Below, piece by piece: positions 36,718-46,128 of a stretch of DNA of 64,000 nucleotides. The notes beneath the pieces were generated by a model that saw nothing but the letters and a program-made list of their open reading frames with translations, did no database searches and was not told where the DNA came from. Both the position numbers and the translations under genes were made by a program. The DNA is from Deefgea tanakiae. GTDB lineage: Bacteria > Pseudomonadota > Gammaproteobacteria > Burkholderiales > Chitinibacteraceae. The stretch is from positions 2,604,001 through 2,668,000 of the forward strand of contig NZ_CP081150.1 of assembly GCF_019665765.1 (NCBI RefSeq), written 5' to 3'. Position 1 is the first letter of the stretch; every line of letters starts with the position of its first letter.

Positions 36718-36754
36718 TTGCAAATATTATTTAGCAATGACTACATCACAATAC
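36710..36754. repeat. 45-nt palindromic element, copy 5, overlapping the argP stop
   Basis: Exactly 45 nt with GGGTATTTG before and CAATACCC after. The arms have decayed (about 8 of 16 pair), but length, termini and an A/T-rich loop (ATTATTTAGCAAT) are kept. The last residue (Ile) and stop of ArgP are encoded in it. It separates argP from the shared terminator. Confidence 0.6.
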
Positions 36755-36773
36755 CCAATACACCAGACAACAA

Positions 36774-36800
36774 AAAACCCCGCAAGTCATGCGGGGTTTT
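36774..36800. terminator. Bidirectional terminator between argP and rplS
   Basis: A perfect 10-bp stem AAAACCCCGC / GCGGGGTTTT with a 7-nt loop. It gives A and T runs on both sides, so it can end argP transcription on the plus strand and the rplS operon on the minus strand. Confidence 0.93.
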
Positions 36801-36849
36801 CTCGTCACCTGCAAAGCAAGCAAGCGATGCAGTTGCAATTAAAGCGAGA

Positions 36850-37230
36850 TTACGCTTGAACTGCAGCCACTTTACGAGCTGGCAATTTTTCCTTAATACG
36901 TGCAGATTTACCTGAACGATCACGGAGGTAGTACAGTTTCGCGCGGCGAACGTCACCACGGCGTTTAACTTCGATACCAGCAACCAATGGAGAGTACGTT
37001 TGGAAAGTACGCTCAACACCCATGCCAGAAGAAATTTTACGCACGATAAACGCGCTGTTTAGACCACGGTTACGCTTAGCAATAACGATGCCTTCGTAAG
37101 CCTGTAGACGTTCACGAGTACCCTCTTTCACTTTTACGCTAACGACAACAGTGTCGCCAGGTGCAAAATCAGGGATCGCTTTGTTTAAACGAGCAATTTC
37201 TTCTTGCTCAAGAATTTGTAGCAAATTCAT
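36850..37230 (-). CDS. rplS: 50S ribosomal protein L19
   Basis: The 126-aa protein matches L19: the N-terminal [40 protein letters not shown] and the core [13 protein letters not shown], then [20 protein letters not shown]. It sits at the 30S-50S interface. It is last in the rpsP-rimM-trmD-rplS operon, the classic order in E. coli, and ends at a shared terminator. Confidence 0.98.
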   Translation of the reverse strand: MNLLQILEQEEIARLNKAIPDFAPGDTVVVSVKVKEGTRERLQAYEGIVIAKRNRGLNSAFIVRKISSGMGVERTFQTYSPLVAGIEVKRRGDVRRAKLYYLRDRSGKSARIKEKLPARKVAAVQA

Positions 37231-37274
37231 TTGGATACTACTCCGTATGTGAAACCGTACCTTCTGCCCAAGTT

Positions 37275-38036
37275 TTAAGGATTTGGGAGTGCTGCATATT
37301 CAGTTTTGAATTCAGCCAGAAGCCGAGCTTCCTCTTTAGTTAACTGACGACCTTGCAACAAATCAGGACGGCGTAACCAAGTACGACCGAGTGACTGCTT
37401 CAGGCGCCAGCGCCTTATTGCTGCATGATTTCCCGACATCAAGACATCAGGCACCATCATGCCGCGATAATTTTCGGGACGGGTGTAATGCGGACAATCC
37501 AGCAACCCATCCACAAAAGAATCTTCCACTGCACTGGCTGCGGTATTGAGCACACCAGGTATCAAGCGGGATACCGCGTCGATTAGAATCATCGCGGGCA
37601 ATTCGCCACCCGACAATACATAATCACCGACCGAAATTTCTTCATCGACTTGCGTCTGGATAACACGCTCATCAACGCCTTCGTACCGACCACATAACAA
37701 AACCAAACCGGGCATTTGCGCCAATTGTTCAGCTTTCTTGTGAGTGAGCGGCGCGCCTTGCGGCGACAGGTAAATCGTGTGTGGCACACAACCTACATCA
37801 CGCTGATGTTGCTTAGCCGCAGCCAAAGCCTCATCCAACGGAGCAGGCAACATCACCATCCCAGGACCACCACCGAAGGGGCGATCATCGACACGATGAT
37901 AGTTATCTGTTGTGTATGTTCGCGGATTCCATGTAGTCAGCCCGATCAAGTTGATTTCAACAGCTCGCCGAGTGACCCCGTGCGCACTGATTGCTTCAAA
38001 CATTTCCGGAAACAACGTGACAACATCAAATTGCAT
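37275..38036 (-). CDS. trmD: tRNA (guanine-N1)-methyltransferase TrmD
   Basis: This enzyme methylates G37 of tRNAs such as tRNA-Pro, preventing frameshifts. The 253-aa SPOUT-fold protein has [11 protein letters not shown] at the start, [11 protein letters not shown] near 54, the knot region [22 protein letters not shown] near 112 and [15 protein letters not shown] near 132. It is third in the operon; a 132-nt spacer separates it from rimM. Confidence 0.98.
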   Translation of the reverse strand: MQFDVVTLFPEMFEAISAHGVTRRAVEINLIGLTTWNPRTYTTDNYHRVDDRPFGGGPGMVMLPAPLDEALAAAKQHQRDVGCVPHTIYLSPQGAPLTHKKAEQLAQMPGLVLLCGRYEGVDERVIQTQVDEEISVGDYVLSGGELPAMILIDAVSRLIPGVLNTAASAVEDSFVDGLLDCPHYTRPENYRGMMVPDVLMSGNHAAIRRWRLKQSLGRTWLRRPDLLQGRQLTKEEARLLAEFKTEYAALPNP

Positions 38037-38168
38037 GCGAACCTAATACTTTAAGCAAAAAATTTCTTGCTTCGTTGTCTTGCCTGGCTGTACTCAATTG
38101 TACTGACTGCGGCTTCGACGCCTTGCCATCAAATTTTTGCACGCCTACACCAAGCCTGGCGCTTGAGA

Positions 38169-38711
38169 TTAATAATCCAAGCCCCAATCCACGCGCATCA
38201 CACGCGTTTCAAGATTAACATCCAGCACCACATGCCCAACAAAGGGCACCAGACGTTCAGTTGCCTCGTCTTTTACCACGATGACATCGTTCGCGCCGGT
38301 TTCAAACAGCTTCTCAATGACACCCAAGCGCTCATCTTGCTGGTTAATTACGACTAAACCGATTAAATCAGCCCAGTAATATTCACCTTCAGCCGCCGGC
38401 GGCATACTGCTGCGTGGGATAAAAATCTCGCTACCTTTGAGTGCAAAGGCCGCGTCGCGGTCATTGACACCTTCGAGTTTTGCGCCCAATTTCTTAGGCT
38501 GCATATGCGAATCCACCACAGTATACGCGCGGAAAACACCGTTACGCCCTAGCCACCAGACTGGATAGTCCAACAGGCTATCGGCGCTTTCGGTATCAGC
38601 AACAAGACTAATCCAGCCTTGAATGCCAAAAGCCCCATTCACATACCCCATCGACACCAGATCATCTGGTACTGCTGTGGCAACTGCTGAGGACTTCTGA
38701 TCTTTTAACAC
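38169..38711 (-). CDS. rimM: Ribosome maturation factor RimM
   Basis: RimM helps mature the 3' domain of 16S rRNA and binds S19. The 180-aa protein has the N-terminal barrel (SMGYVNGAFGIQGWISLVAD) and the C-terminal PRC-barrel (GEYYWADLIGLVVINQQDER, then DEATERLVPFVGHVV). It starts 3 nt after the rpsP stop. Confidence 0.95.
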   Translation of the reverse strand: MLKDQKSSAVATAVPDDLVSMGYVNGAFGIQGWISLVADTESADSLLDYPVWWLGRNGVFRAYTVVDSHMQPKKLGAKLEGVNDRDAAFALKGSEIFIPRSSMPPAAEGEYYWADLIGLVVINQQDERLGVIEKLFETGANDVIVVKDEATERLVPFVGHVVLDVNLETRVMRVDWGLDY

Positions 38712-38714
38712 TGA

Positions 38715-38957
38715 TTACTTAGCTGCGTTTTTGATCAAACGAGCAACAGTGTCAGAAGGCTGTGCGCCAACGCCGAGCCAGTAAGTCAGACGATCTTGCG
38801 TCAAACGTACAGTTTCTTCAGCGCCACGGGCTTGAGGATTGTAAAAACCTACGCGCTCGATGAAACGACCATCGCGGCGATTGCGCGAGTCAGTCACAAC
38901 GATGTTGTAGAACGGGCGATCTTTTGCGCCACCACGAGCTAGACGAATCACGACCAT
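38715..38957 (-). CDS. rpsP: 30S ribosomal protein S16
   Basis: The 80-aa S16 starts [20 protein letters not shown] at ATG 38957. The longer frame would add four residues not found in the family. It contains [19 protein letters not shown] and the C-terminal [15 protein letters not shown]. First gene of the rpsP-rimM-trmD-rplS operon. Confidence 0.98.
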   Translation of the reverse strand: MVVIRLARGGAKDRPFYNIVVTDSRNRRDGRFIERVGFYNPQARGAEETVRLTQDRLTYWLGVGAQPSDTVARLIKNAAK

Positions 38958-39091
38958 AATAAAACCCAATATTGGTAATTAGCAGAAAGGCGGCGATTCT
39001 GCCAGAAATCAGACTTCACCGCAAGGATGATGGGCAATTAACTTCTGAACGGCGAGGGGGGAAGTGAAAGGCGTGAGGTGCAAGTGCGATG

Positions 39092-39136
39092 GTATACGAG
39101 TCAAACAACCACTAAATAAAGCCCAGTGACAAATAC
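39092..39136. repeat. 45-nt palindromic element, copy 6
   Basis: Exactly 45 nt, starting GTATACG and ending CAAATAC, with CCC following. The arms are poorly paired (about 6 of 16), but the terminal tetranucleotides, length and loop ACCACTAAATAAA match the family. It lies in the rpsP-ffh gap, 31 nt downstream of the ffh stop. This is the weakest member. Confidence 0.5.
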
Positions 39137-39167
39137 CCAACCACACAAACTCCTCATGCCTCGCACT

Positions 39168-40511
39168 TTACATCCCTGGCATCATCCCTTTTAGGCCACG
39201 CATCATTTTTGCCATGCCGCCACCCGAGAATTGCTTCATCATTTTTTGGGTTTGCTCAAATTGCTTGAGCAAACGATTCACTTCTTGCACCGATACGCCA
39301 GCACCTGCCGCAATGCGGCGTTTGCGACTGGCTTTCAGTAACTCTGGCTTGCGGCGTTCAAGCGGCGTCATTGAATTGATAATGCCTTCAATCCGCGCAA
39401 CGGATTTGTCAGTAACTTGGCTATCGGCCATCGCCGCCATATTGCCAGGCAATTTATCCATCAAAGCCGACATACCACCCATTTTCTTCATTTGCTGAAT
39501 TTGGGTTTTAAAGTCCTCCAGATCAAATCCCTTGCCGGATTTGACCTTTTTCATCATTTTCAGCGCTTCAGCTTCGTCGACCGAGTTCTTCACATCTTCG
39601 ATTAAAGAAAGCACATCGCCCATGCCAAGGACGCGACTTGCCATCCGATCCGGATGGAACGGCTCCAGCCCTGTTAGCTTCTCACCGGTTCCCAAGAATT
39701 TAATCGGCTTACCCGTTACATGGCGCACCGACAAAGCCGCACCACCGCGCGAATCACCATCCATCTTGGTGAGAACAATACCCGTCAGCGGCAGCGTGGC
39801 ATTAAATGCCTGCGCCACATTCACCGCATCCTGCCCCTGCATCGCATCAACAACGAATAGGGTTTCAATCGGGTTAACAGCGGCGTGCAAGGCCTTAATC
39901 TCGGCCATCATTGCTTCGTCTACCGCCAAACGACCCGCAGTATCGACAATCAGCACATCATAAAAATGGCGTTTGGCATGATCAATCGCCGCCAGCGCAA
40001 TATCAACCGGTTTTTGCGTTACATCAGAAGGAAACCAATCGACAGTCAATTGACCCGCTAAGGTTTTAAGCTGCTCAATCGCAGCAGGACGATACACATC
40101 AGCAGAAACCAGTAGTACTTTTTTCTTTTGCGTTTCTTTTAATAGCTTGGCCAACTTACCCGAAGTGGTGGTTTTACCCGCACCTTGCAAACCCGCCATT
40201 AAAATCACAGCCGGCGGCACCGCGGCCAAATTCAGCGCATCATTTTGTGCGCCCATTAGCTTAGTGAGTTCTTCGTACACCACACCGATCAATGCTTGGC
40301 CCGGCGTAAGGCTGCCAACCACCTCTTGACCTTCAGCACGTACTTTCACATCAGCAATAAATTGCTTGACCGCTGGCAATGCCACATCGGCCTCAAGTAG
40401 CGCCATGCGCACTTCGCGCAGCGCATCCTTCATATTGTCTTCAGTCAAGCGGGCGTTGCCGCGCAACGTTTTAACGACACCACCTAAACGGCCAGACAGA
40501 TTTTCAAACAT
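39168..40511 (-). CDS. ffh: Signal recognition particle protein Ffh
   Basis: Ffh is the GTPase of the signal recognition particle, targeting membrane proteins to FtsY and SecYEG with 4.5S RNA. The 447-aa protein has the N domain, G1 motif GLQGAGKTT near 105, DTAGRLAVDEAMM near 190, TKMDGDSRGGAALS near 248, and a methionine-rich M domain ending GGMAKMMRGLKGMMPGM. The 4.5S RNA gene is not in this window. Confidence 0.98.
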   Translation of the reverse strand: MFENLSGRLGGVVKTLRGNARLTEDNMKDALREVRMALLEADVALPAVKQFIADVKVRAEGQEVVGSLTPGQALIGVVYEELTKLMGAQNDALNLAAVPPAVILMAGLQGAGKTTTSGKLAKLLKETQKKKVLLVSADVYRPAAIEQLKTLAGQLTVDWFPSDVTQKPVDIALAAIDHAKRHFYDVLIVDTAGRLAVDEAMMAEIKALHAAVNPIETLFVVDAMQGQDAVNVAQAFNATLPLTGIVLTKMDGDSRGGAALSVRHVTGKPIKFLGTGEKLTGLEPFHPDRMASRVLGMGDVLSLIEDVKNSVDEAEALKMMKKVKSGKGFDLEDFKTQIQQMKKMGGMSALMDKLPGNMAAMADSQVTDKSVARIEGIINSMTPLERRKPELLKASRKRRIAAGAGVSVQEVNRLLKQFEQTQKMMKQFSGGGMAKMMRGLKGMMPGM

Positions 40512-40593
40512 GCGTTACACCTTTAATGCGGTTGATGCCGAGTGGGCACCGACTCTGTTAGACTAAACAATCGACATTTTACCCTGAATTGAC

Positions 40594-41403
40594 GTGCTCA
40601 CCCTGCTTACGCCACTGACCTTTCTCATTTACCTGCTACTCGGCTGGCACTTTTGCCAAATTCGCCTTGTTGGGCACAGCAGCGCACGGCGCGCGCCTGA
40701 GCAAGCCCTGCTGCTCGCGGTGTATTTTACACATGGTGCGGCGGTACTCCTCCCCATCCTTAGCCAACAGCAATTACACTTTGGCGCGGCAGAGTCCTTA
40801 TCCCTCACGGCCTGGCTCAGTTTAAACGTTTATTTATTGGGCAAACTGCGCTGGAAACTGGATGGGCTTGAACCCCCGCTGTTTGCCTTTATCGCCAGCT
40901 TTGTGCTGCTTTCGATGATTTTACCGACTGGGCATGCCATCAGCTACGCACAAAACAACTTATCCCGCAGTCACTTTCTACTCGCGATGCTTGCACAAGG
41001 CCTGATCGTCAATGCCGCGGCGGTGGCCATTCTAATGCGCTTTTCCGATAAAAACTTGCACCACAACAGCAAGAAAATATTAGCCCGTACCCTCCCTCCC
41101 TTGCTAACGCTAGAAAAACTACTGTTTAGCTGTGTTGCCACCGGATTTACCTTACTGACGGCCGCGCTTATTACCGGTAGTATTTTTTCAGAACAGACTA
41201 GCGGCTTATTTTTTTCCTTCTCGCACAAGACAATTTTTGCGCTGGCATCCTGGGTGATCTTCGGCACACTACTCATAGGCAGAGTCAGCCACGGCTGGCG
41301 CGGCCGCTTTGCAGCGAATTGGGCTCTGATAGGATTCGGCCTGCTTTTCCTTGGCTACATCGGAACACGTATTGCCCTAGAGGTATTTATCAGCAAGGGC
41401 TAG
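40594..41403 (+). CDS. CcsA-type cytochrome c assembly family membrane protein (YpjD-like)
   Basis: The 269-aa protein has eight hydrophobic segments and the family features: SLSLTAWLSLNVYLLGKLRW near 70 and HKTIFALASWVIFGTLLIGR near 210. It diverges from ffh, as do YpjD/CorE genes in many gamma- and betaproteobacteria. Some homologues take part in heme handling or metal export; the role is unsettled. The start is GTG 40594 with a weak ribosome site, so the exact N-terminus is uncertain. The WWD heme motif is not obvious. Confidence 0.8.
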   Translation: MLTLLTPLTFLIYLLLGWHFCQIRLVGHSSARRAPEQALLLAVYFTHGAAVLLPILSQQQLHFGAAESLSLTAWLSLNVYLLGKLRWKLDGLEPPLFAFIASFVLLSMILPTGHAISYAQNNLSRSHFLLAMLAQGLIVNAAAVAILMRFSDKNLHHNSKKILARTLPPLLTLEKLLFSCVATGFTLLTAALITGSIFSEQTSGLFFSFSHKTIFALASWVIFGTLLIGRVSHGWRGRFAANWALIGFGLLFLGYIGTRIALEVFISKG

Positions 41404-41645
41404 CGAACAATACAGCATCAAAACCAAAAAAACTTAAGGCCAAACTAGATCTTTGTACTTTTCAGAGTCAGCGATACAAACCAATAATAAAGCAACACTG
41501 ATACAACATTGAATCAGCTACGCCACATCGTCACACCGCCAATCCTGTTACATCTGATAGACTGCAAGCGAAAAACGATAAAGCACACTATATTTGTGGC
41601 AACGTTCATTTCAAACAATAAAAGCTTTGGAGTTATCTCGCGCTT

Positions 41646-43349
41646 ATGACCGCACCTCATATTTCTGGGCTTGCACGACTCCTAGTGCAACACGGACGCC
41701 TAATCGAAGCCGATGCCGAAGCTTTACAAACTACCGCTGCCAGTAACAAAATATCATTTATTGAACAGCTAATTCAAAGCAAGAAAATGTCCGCGCGCGA
41801 CGTTGCAGATTTCTCGTCCAAAACATTTGGTTATCCGCTACTGGATCTGGATCGGGTTGATCCAAGCTATATTCCGCAAGGCATTCTTGACGCCAAAGCG
41901 ATGCAAACGCAACGCTTAGTTCCGCTCTATAAGCGCGGTACCAAACTTTTTATTGGCATTTCAGACATCACCAATATGGCTGCGGTGGAAAACGTCCGCT
42001 TCCAAACTAACGCCCAAGTCGAACCCATTATCGTTGAAGACCCAAAGCTCGCCGTTTTACTTGGTAAAATGATCGAAGCCAGTGGGGCAACCCTCAAAGA
42101 CATGGCCATCGATGAAGCCGAGCTAGAAATGGCGGGCGGTGATGACCAACCAGTACAAGACAATGCCGCCAATCTCGAGATTGATGATGCACCCGTCGTT
42201 AAATACCTACAAAAAATGTTAATGGATGCGATCAATCAAGGTGCATCCGACATCCACTTTGAACCCTACGAAAAATTTTTCCGAATCCGCTACCGAGTTG
42301 ACGGCGTACTACGCGAAGTAGCAACACCACCGCTAGCAATCAAAGAAAAAATCTCTTCGCGCATTAAAGTCATTTCAAAGTTAGATATTTCAGAAAAACG
42401 CATCCCACAAGACGGCCGTATGAAGCTTGTTTTATCTAAAAGTCGCGCGATTGACTTTCGGGTATCAACACTGCCTACGATGCACGGCGAAAAAATTGTA
42501 ATGCGGATTTTAGATCCATCTTCCGCAACACTAGGTATTGATGCCCTAGGCTACGATCCAGATCAAAAAGCAATTATTCTTGAAGCAATTCAGCGCCCCT
42601 ATGGCATGGTATTGGTAACAGGACCCACTGGCTCAGGTAAGACTGTCTCACTTTATACATGCTTAAATTTGCTCAACAAACCTGATATCAACATCTCAAC
42701 CGCAGAAGACCCCTGCGAGATTAATTTGCCTGGCATTAATCAAGTCAATGTAAACGACAAGGCAGGCCTAACTTTCTCTGCCGCGCTTAAAGCATTTTTG
42801 CGGCAAGATCCAGACATCATTATGGTGGGTGAGATTCGCGACCTAGAAACGGCCGACATTGCCATTAAAGCCGCACAGACCGGCCACATGGTGTTTTCGA
42901 CCCTACATACCAATGACGCGCCAACCACATTGACGCGTATGCTCAATATGGGCATACAGCCCTTTAATATTGCCTCGTCCGTCATTTTAATCACCGCACA
43001 GCGCCTCGCGCGTCGACTATGCAGCTGTAAACAGCCTGTAGATATACCTGAAGCCGCGCTCTTGAGCGCAGGCTTCGAGCAGAGCGATCTTGATGGCAGC
43101 TGGAAAGCTTATGGGCCTAAAGGCTGCGAGATCTGTAAAGACACAGGCTACAAAGGCCGTGTAGGCATTTACCAAGTCATGCCGATTACGGACGACCTCA
43201 ATCGCATCATCATGAGTAACGGGAATGCAATTGACATTGCCGATCAGGCGCGCAGAGAGGGTGTACTATCACTGCGCGAAGCAGGACTAAGAAAAGTAAA
43301 ACAAGGCCTAACTTCACTTGAAGAAATCATGGCCGTGACTAACGAATAG
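41646..43349 (+). CDS. pilB: Type IV pilus assembly ATPase PilB
   Basis: This hexameric ATPase powers pilus extension. The 567-aa protein has the MshE-like N domain (residues 1-150), Walker A GPTGSGKTVSLYTC near 325, an Asp box, a His box (GHMVFSTLHTNDAP near 420), Walker B IIMVGEIRDLETADI near 395, and the zinc tetracysteine RRLCSCKQ / GCEICKDTGYKGR near 460-505. First of pilB-pilC-pilD. A 242-nt upstream gap with no gene should contain the promoter. In Neisseria this protein is called PilF. Confidence 0.97.
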   Translation: MTAPHISGLARLLVQHGRLIEADAEALQTTAASNKISFIEQLIQSKKMSARDVADFSSKTFGYPLLDLDRVDPSYIPQGILDAKAMQTQRLVPLYKRGTKLFIGISDITNMAAVENVRFQTNAQVEPIIVEDPKLAVLLGKMIEASGATLKDMAIDEAELEMAGGDDQPVQDNAANLEIDDAPVVKYLQKMLMDAINQGASDIHFEPYEKFFRIRYRVDGVLREVATPPLAIKEKISSRIKVISKLDISEKRIPQDGRMKLVLSKSRAIDFRVSTLPTMHGEKIVMRILDPSSATLGIDALGYDPDQKAIILEAIQRPYGMVLVTGPTGSGKTVSLYTCLNLLNKPDINISTAEDPCEINLPGINQVNVNDKAGLTFSAALKAFLRQDPDIIMVGEIRDLETADIAIKAAQTGHMVFSTLHTNDAPTTLTRMLNMGIQPFNIASSVILITAQRLARRLCSCKQPVDIPEAALLSAGFEQSDLDGSWKAYGPKGCEICKDTGYKGRVGIYQVMPITDDLNRIIMSNGNAIDIADQARREGVLSLREAGLRKVKQGLTSLEEIMAVTNE

Positions 43350-43360
43350 AGGGCCACAAT

Positions 43361-44593
43361 ATGGCAACCATAAAAAAAGCAGCCAGCACAGCTGTGAAAG
43401 AATTTACTTTTCACTGGAAAGGGAAAGATCGAACAGGAAAAGCCGTCAGTGGTGAAATGCGCGCTAGTGGTGAAGCTGTCGTCAAAAATACCTTAAGACG
43501 CCAAGGCGTTAACGTTGCCAGCGTAAAAAAAATTCGCATGCGCGGCGGCAGCAAAATCACCGAACAAGATATTGCAATGTTTACACGACAACTTGCAACA
43601 ATGCTGAAGTCAGGAGTTCCACTACTAACCTCATTTGATATAGTCGCCAAAGGGCACTCGAACCCCTCCGTGACTAAATTGCTAAATGAAATAAAAAACG
43701 ATATCGAGACAGGCTCTTCATTAACACAAGCTTTTAGAAAACACCCACTCCAATTTGATGCACTCTATTGCAACCTTGTACAAGCCGGTGAGCAAGCCGG
43801 TATTCTTGATGCGCTACTAGCTAGGCTAGCCACATACAAAGAAAAAATACTTGGTGTCAAAAAGAAAATCAAATCAGCTATGTTCTACCCAACGGCAATT
43901 ATTGTTGCAGCTTTTGTGATAACTGCTGTGATTATGATTTTCGTAATCCCCGCATTTAAAGATTTATTCTCAAGCTTTGGCGCTGACCTACCAATGCCAA
44001 CTCAAGTTGTCATCATGATTTCAGACTTCTTTACAAGTTACTGGTATTTGATTTTTGGTGGTATTTTTGGTGGTTTCTGGCTCTTCATGAATGCGTGGAA
44101 ACGCTCTGAAGCAATGCAAATATTTATGGATCGATTGGTGCTAAAACTACCAGTGCTTGGTGATATTGTAAAAAATGCAACTATTGCCAGATGGACTAGA
44201 ACGCTGTCTACCATGTTTGCCGCAGGTGTTCCCCTCGTTGAATCACTAGAATCTGTCGGTGGGGCTGCAGGTAATTACATTTACAAAATAGCAACAAAAA
44301 AAATACAATCTGAAGTTAGCACAGGGACTAGCCTGACTGTTGCCATGCAAAATGCAAATGTCTTTCCAAACATGGTTATGCAAATGACATCGATCGGTGA
44401 AGAATCTGGTTCATTAGATGCCATGCTCAGTAAAGTTGCCGATTATTACGAAGAAGAAGTAGATAATGCGGTTGAGGCTCTATCAAGCTTGATGGAGCCA
44501 ATCATCATGGTGGTATTAGGAACACTTATTGGCGGATTAGTTGTTGCAATGTATTTACCAATTTTCAAAATGGGTGCTGCAGTTGGTGGATAA
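43361..44593 (+). CDS. pilC: Type IV pilus inner-membrane platform protein PilC
   Basis: The 410-aa protein has two GspF/PilC repeats, each with FTRQLATMLKSGVPL- and WTRTLSTMFAAGVPL-type helical motifs, and three membrane helices (about 185-210, 225-245 and 385-405). It links PilB to the growing pilus (PilG in Neisseria). It starts 11 nt after pilB and its TAA overlaps the pilD start. Confidence 0.97.
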   Translation: MATIKKAASTAVKEFTFHWKGKDRTGKAVSGEMRASGEAVVKNTLRRQGVNVASVKKIRMRGGSKITEQDIAMFTRQLATMLKSGVPLLTSFDIVAKGHSNPSVTKLLNEIKNDIETGSSLTQAFRKHPLQFDALYCNLVQAGEQAGILDALLARLATYKEKILGVKKKIKSAMFYPTAIIVAAFVITAVIMIFVIPAFKDLFSSFGADLPMPTQVVIMISDFFTSYWYLIFGGIFGGFWLFMNAWKRSEAMQIFMDRLVLKLPVLGDIVKNATIARWTRTLSTMFAAGVPLVESLESVGGAAGNYIYKIATKKIQSEVSTGTSLTVAMQNANVFPNMVMQMTSIGEESGSLDAMLSKVADYYEEEVDNAVEALSSLMEPIIMVVLGTLIGGLVVAMYLPIFKMGAAVGG

Positions 44594-45455
44594 TTTTGTT
44601 ACATTACTTTATGACCCAATATGGCTCTGCTACTTTATTGGGTTAATCGGTTTAACTGTTGGCAGTTTTCTGAATGTAGTCATACACAGACTACCCATCA
44701 TGCTTGAGAACGATTTCAAATCAGAGTGTGCTGCATACTTTGAAACAAGAACATCGATCCAAGTAACTAAAACAAAATATAACTTATGCACTCCCCGATC
44801 GGCCTGCCCCAAGTGCGGGCATACCATTTCTGCGCTTGAGAACATACCCGTGATCAGTTGGATTGCTTTACGGGGAAAGTGTCGTAAGTGCAAAGCTAAG
44901 ATCAGCATTCGCTACCCTATCATTGAACTCATTACCGCTTTTTTATCTGCTGGTCTAGCCTTACATTTTGGATATTCATATGCCTTAGCAGGTGGCTTGA
45001 TACTAGTGTGGTTTTTAATCGCACTAATCATGATTGATGCTGACACTTATTTACTACCCGACAGCATGACTCTGCCACTCATTTGGGTCGGGCTAATCTT
45101 CAACAGTTTTAATACCTTCACCACACTAGACAATGCAGTATATGGTGCAATAGCAGGCTACATATCGCTCTGGAGCGTATACTGGGTATTCAAGCTTGCA
45201 ACTAGCAAAGAAGGCATGGGCTACGGTGACTTCAAACTATTAGCTGCTCTAGGTGCTTGGTTTGGCTGGAGCATGATCCCAATGATTATTCTATTGTCGT
45301 CATTTGCCGGTGCAGTGATCGGAATTGTCATGGTCTTAGGAAAAAAAAGAGGCTGGAATAAGCCGATGCCTTTTGGTCCCTACTTAGGCGTAGCAGGCTT
45401 ACTTGCTTTAATTTGGGGCAAAGACCTGTCGCTTGCATTATACGGAATTAGTTAA
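44586..45455 (+). CDS. pilD: Prepilin peptidase/N-methyltransferase PilD
   Basis: PilD cleaves type IV prepilin leaders and methylates the new N-terminal residue. The 289-aa membrane protein has the cytoplasmic zinc tetracysteine (CPKCGH and CRKCKAK), and both catalytic aspartates in the aspartyl protease motifs IDADTYLLPD and GYGDFKLLAALGAW. The start is GTG 44586, overlapping the pilC stop as GTGGATAA; a TTG one codon earlier is possible. Confidence 0.96.
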   Translation: MDNFVTLLYDPIWLCYFIGLIGLTVGSFLNVVIHRLPIMLENDFKSECAAYFETRTSIQVTKTKYNLCTPRSACPKCGHTISALENIPVISWIALRGKCRKCKAKISIRYPIIELITAFLSAGLALHFGYSYALAGGLILVWFLIALIMIDADTYLLPDSMTLPLIWVGLIFNSFNTFTTLDNAVYGAIAGYISLWSVYWVFKLATSKEGMGYGDFKLLAALGAWFGWSMIPMIILLSSFAGAVIGIVMVLGKKRGWNKPMPFGPYLGVAGLLALIWGKDLSLALYGIS

Positions 45456-45456
45456 T

Positions 45457-46056
45457 TTGCTAGTCGTTGGATTAACTGGCGGCATTGGGTCTGGAAAAAG
45501 CAGTTTCTGTGCCGCTTTTTCACTTTTGGGCGTCCCAATTATTGACGCCGACATCATCGCTCACGATTTATCACAACCATATTCAACAGCAAATACTGCA
45601 GTTAAAAACCTATTTGGTGAGCAATCATTACGAGCAGATGGGACATTAAATCGAGAATGGATACGTAGTGCGATTTTCAATGATGATGTAAAAAAAAAAC
45701 AACTTGAAGCCATCTTCCATCCGTTGATTTTACAAGCGTTAAAACTACACATTAAGCAACTAGAGAGCAGCTGCGCGTATTGCATAATTGCCGTACCCTT
45801 GCTGTTTGAACATAAATCATTTCATGAAATTACCCAATTTAGCATTGCGATTGATTGCAACGAAAATGAACAAATTACTAGAGTTATGCATCGAAGTAGT
45901 TTAAGTGAAACGCAAGTACGTAAGATAATTGATGCTCAAATGAGCAGAAGTCAAAGAAACAGTCTTGCCGACCTAGTCATCAGTAATGAAGATGGCCTGG
46001 AAAACATTGCAGATAAAGTGTCGCAATTGCATAAGTTTCTATTAGAAAAAACTTAA
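45457..46056 (+). CDS. coaE: Dephospho-CoA kinase
   Basis: This enzyme carries out the last step of coenzyme A synthesis. The 199-aa protein starts at TTG 45457 (family N-terminus LLVVGLTGGIGSGKS with the P-loop), one base after the pilD stop. It contains the DADIIAHDLSQP motif and the lid region IIAVPLLFEHKSF. TTG is favoured because no ATG or GTG lies between the pilD stop and the P-loop. The pilD-coaE-zapD-yacG order is common in beta- and gammaproteobacteria. Confidence 0.95.
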   Translation: MLVVGLTGGIGSGKSSFCAAFSLLGVPIIDADIIAHDLSQPYSTANTAVKNLFGEQSLRADGTLNREWIRSAIFNDDVKKKQLEAIFHPLILQALKLHIKQLESSCAYCIIAVPLLFEHKSFHEITQFSIAIDCNENEQITRVMHRSSLSETQVRKIIDAQMSRSQRNSLADLVISNEDGLENIADKVSQLHKFLLEKT

Positions 46057-46128
46057 ATATACTATGCATGGGTTTTCAAAACTCATTGTTTGCTGCAGAA
46101 TTGCAAAACTTTCTAAGGCCATAAAATT

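Noticed and set aside
41453-41502. Possible seventh copy of the 45-nt element near 41.5 kb
   Set aside because: The candidate starts GTAC rather than GTAT and is 50 nt long, so it fails both defining features.
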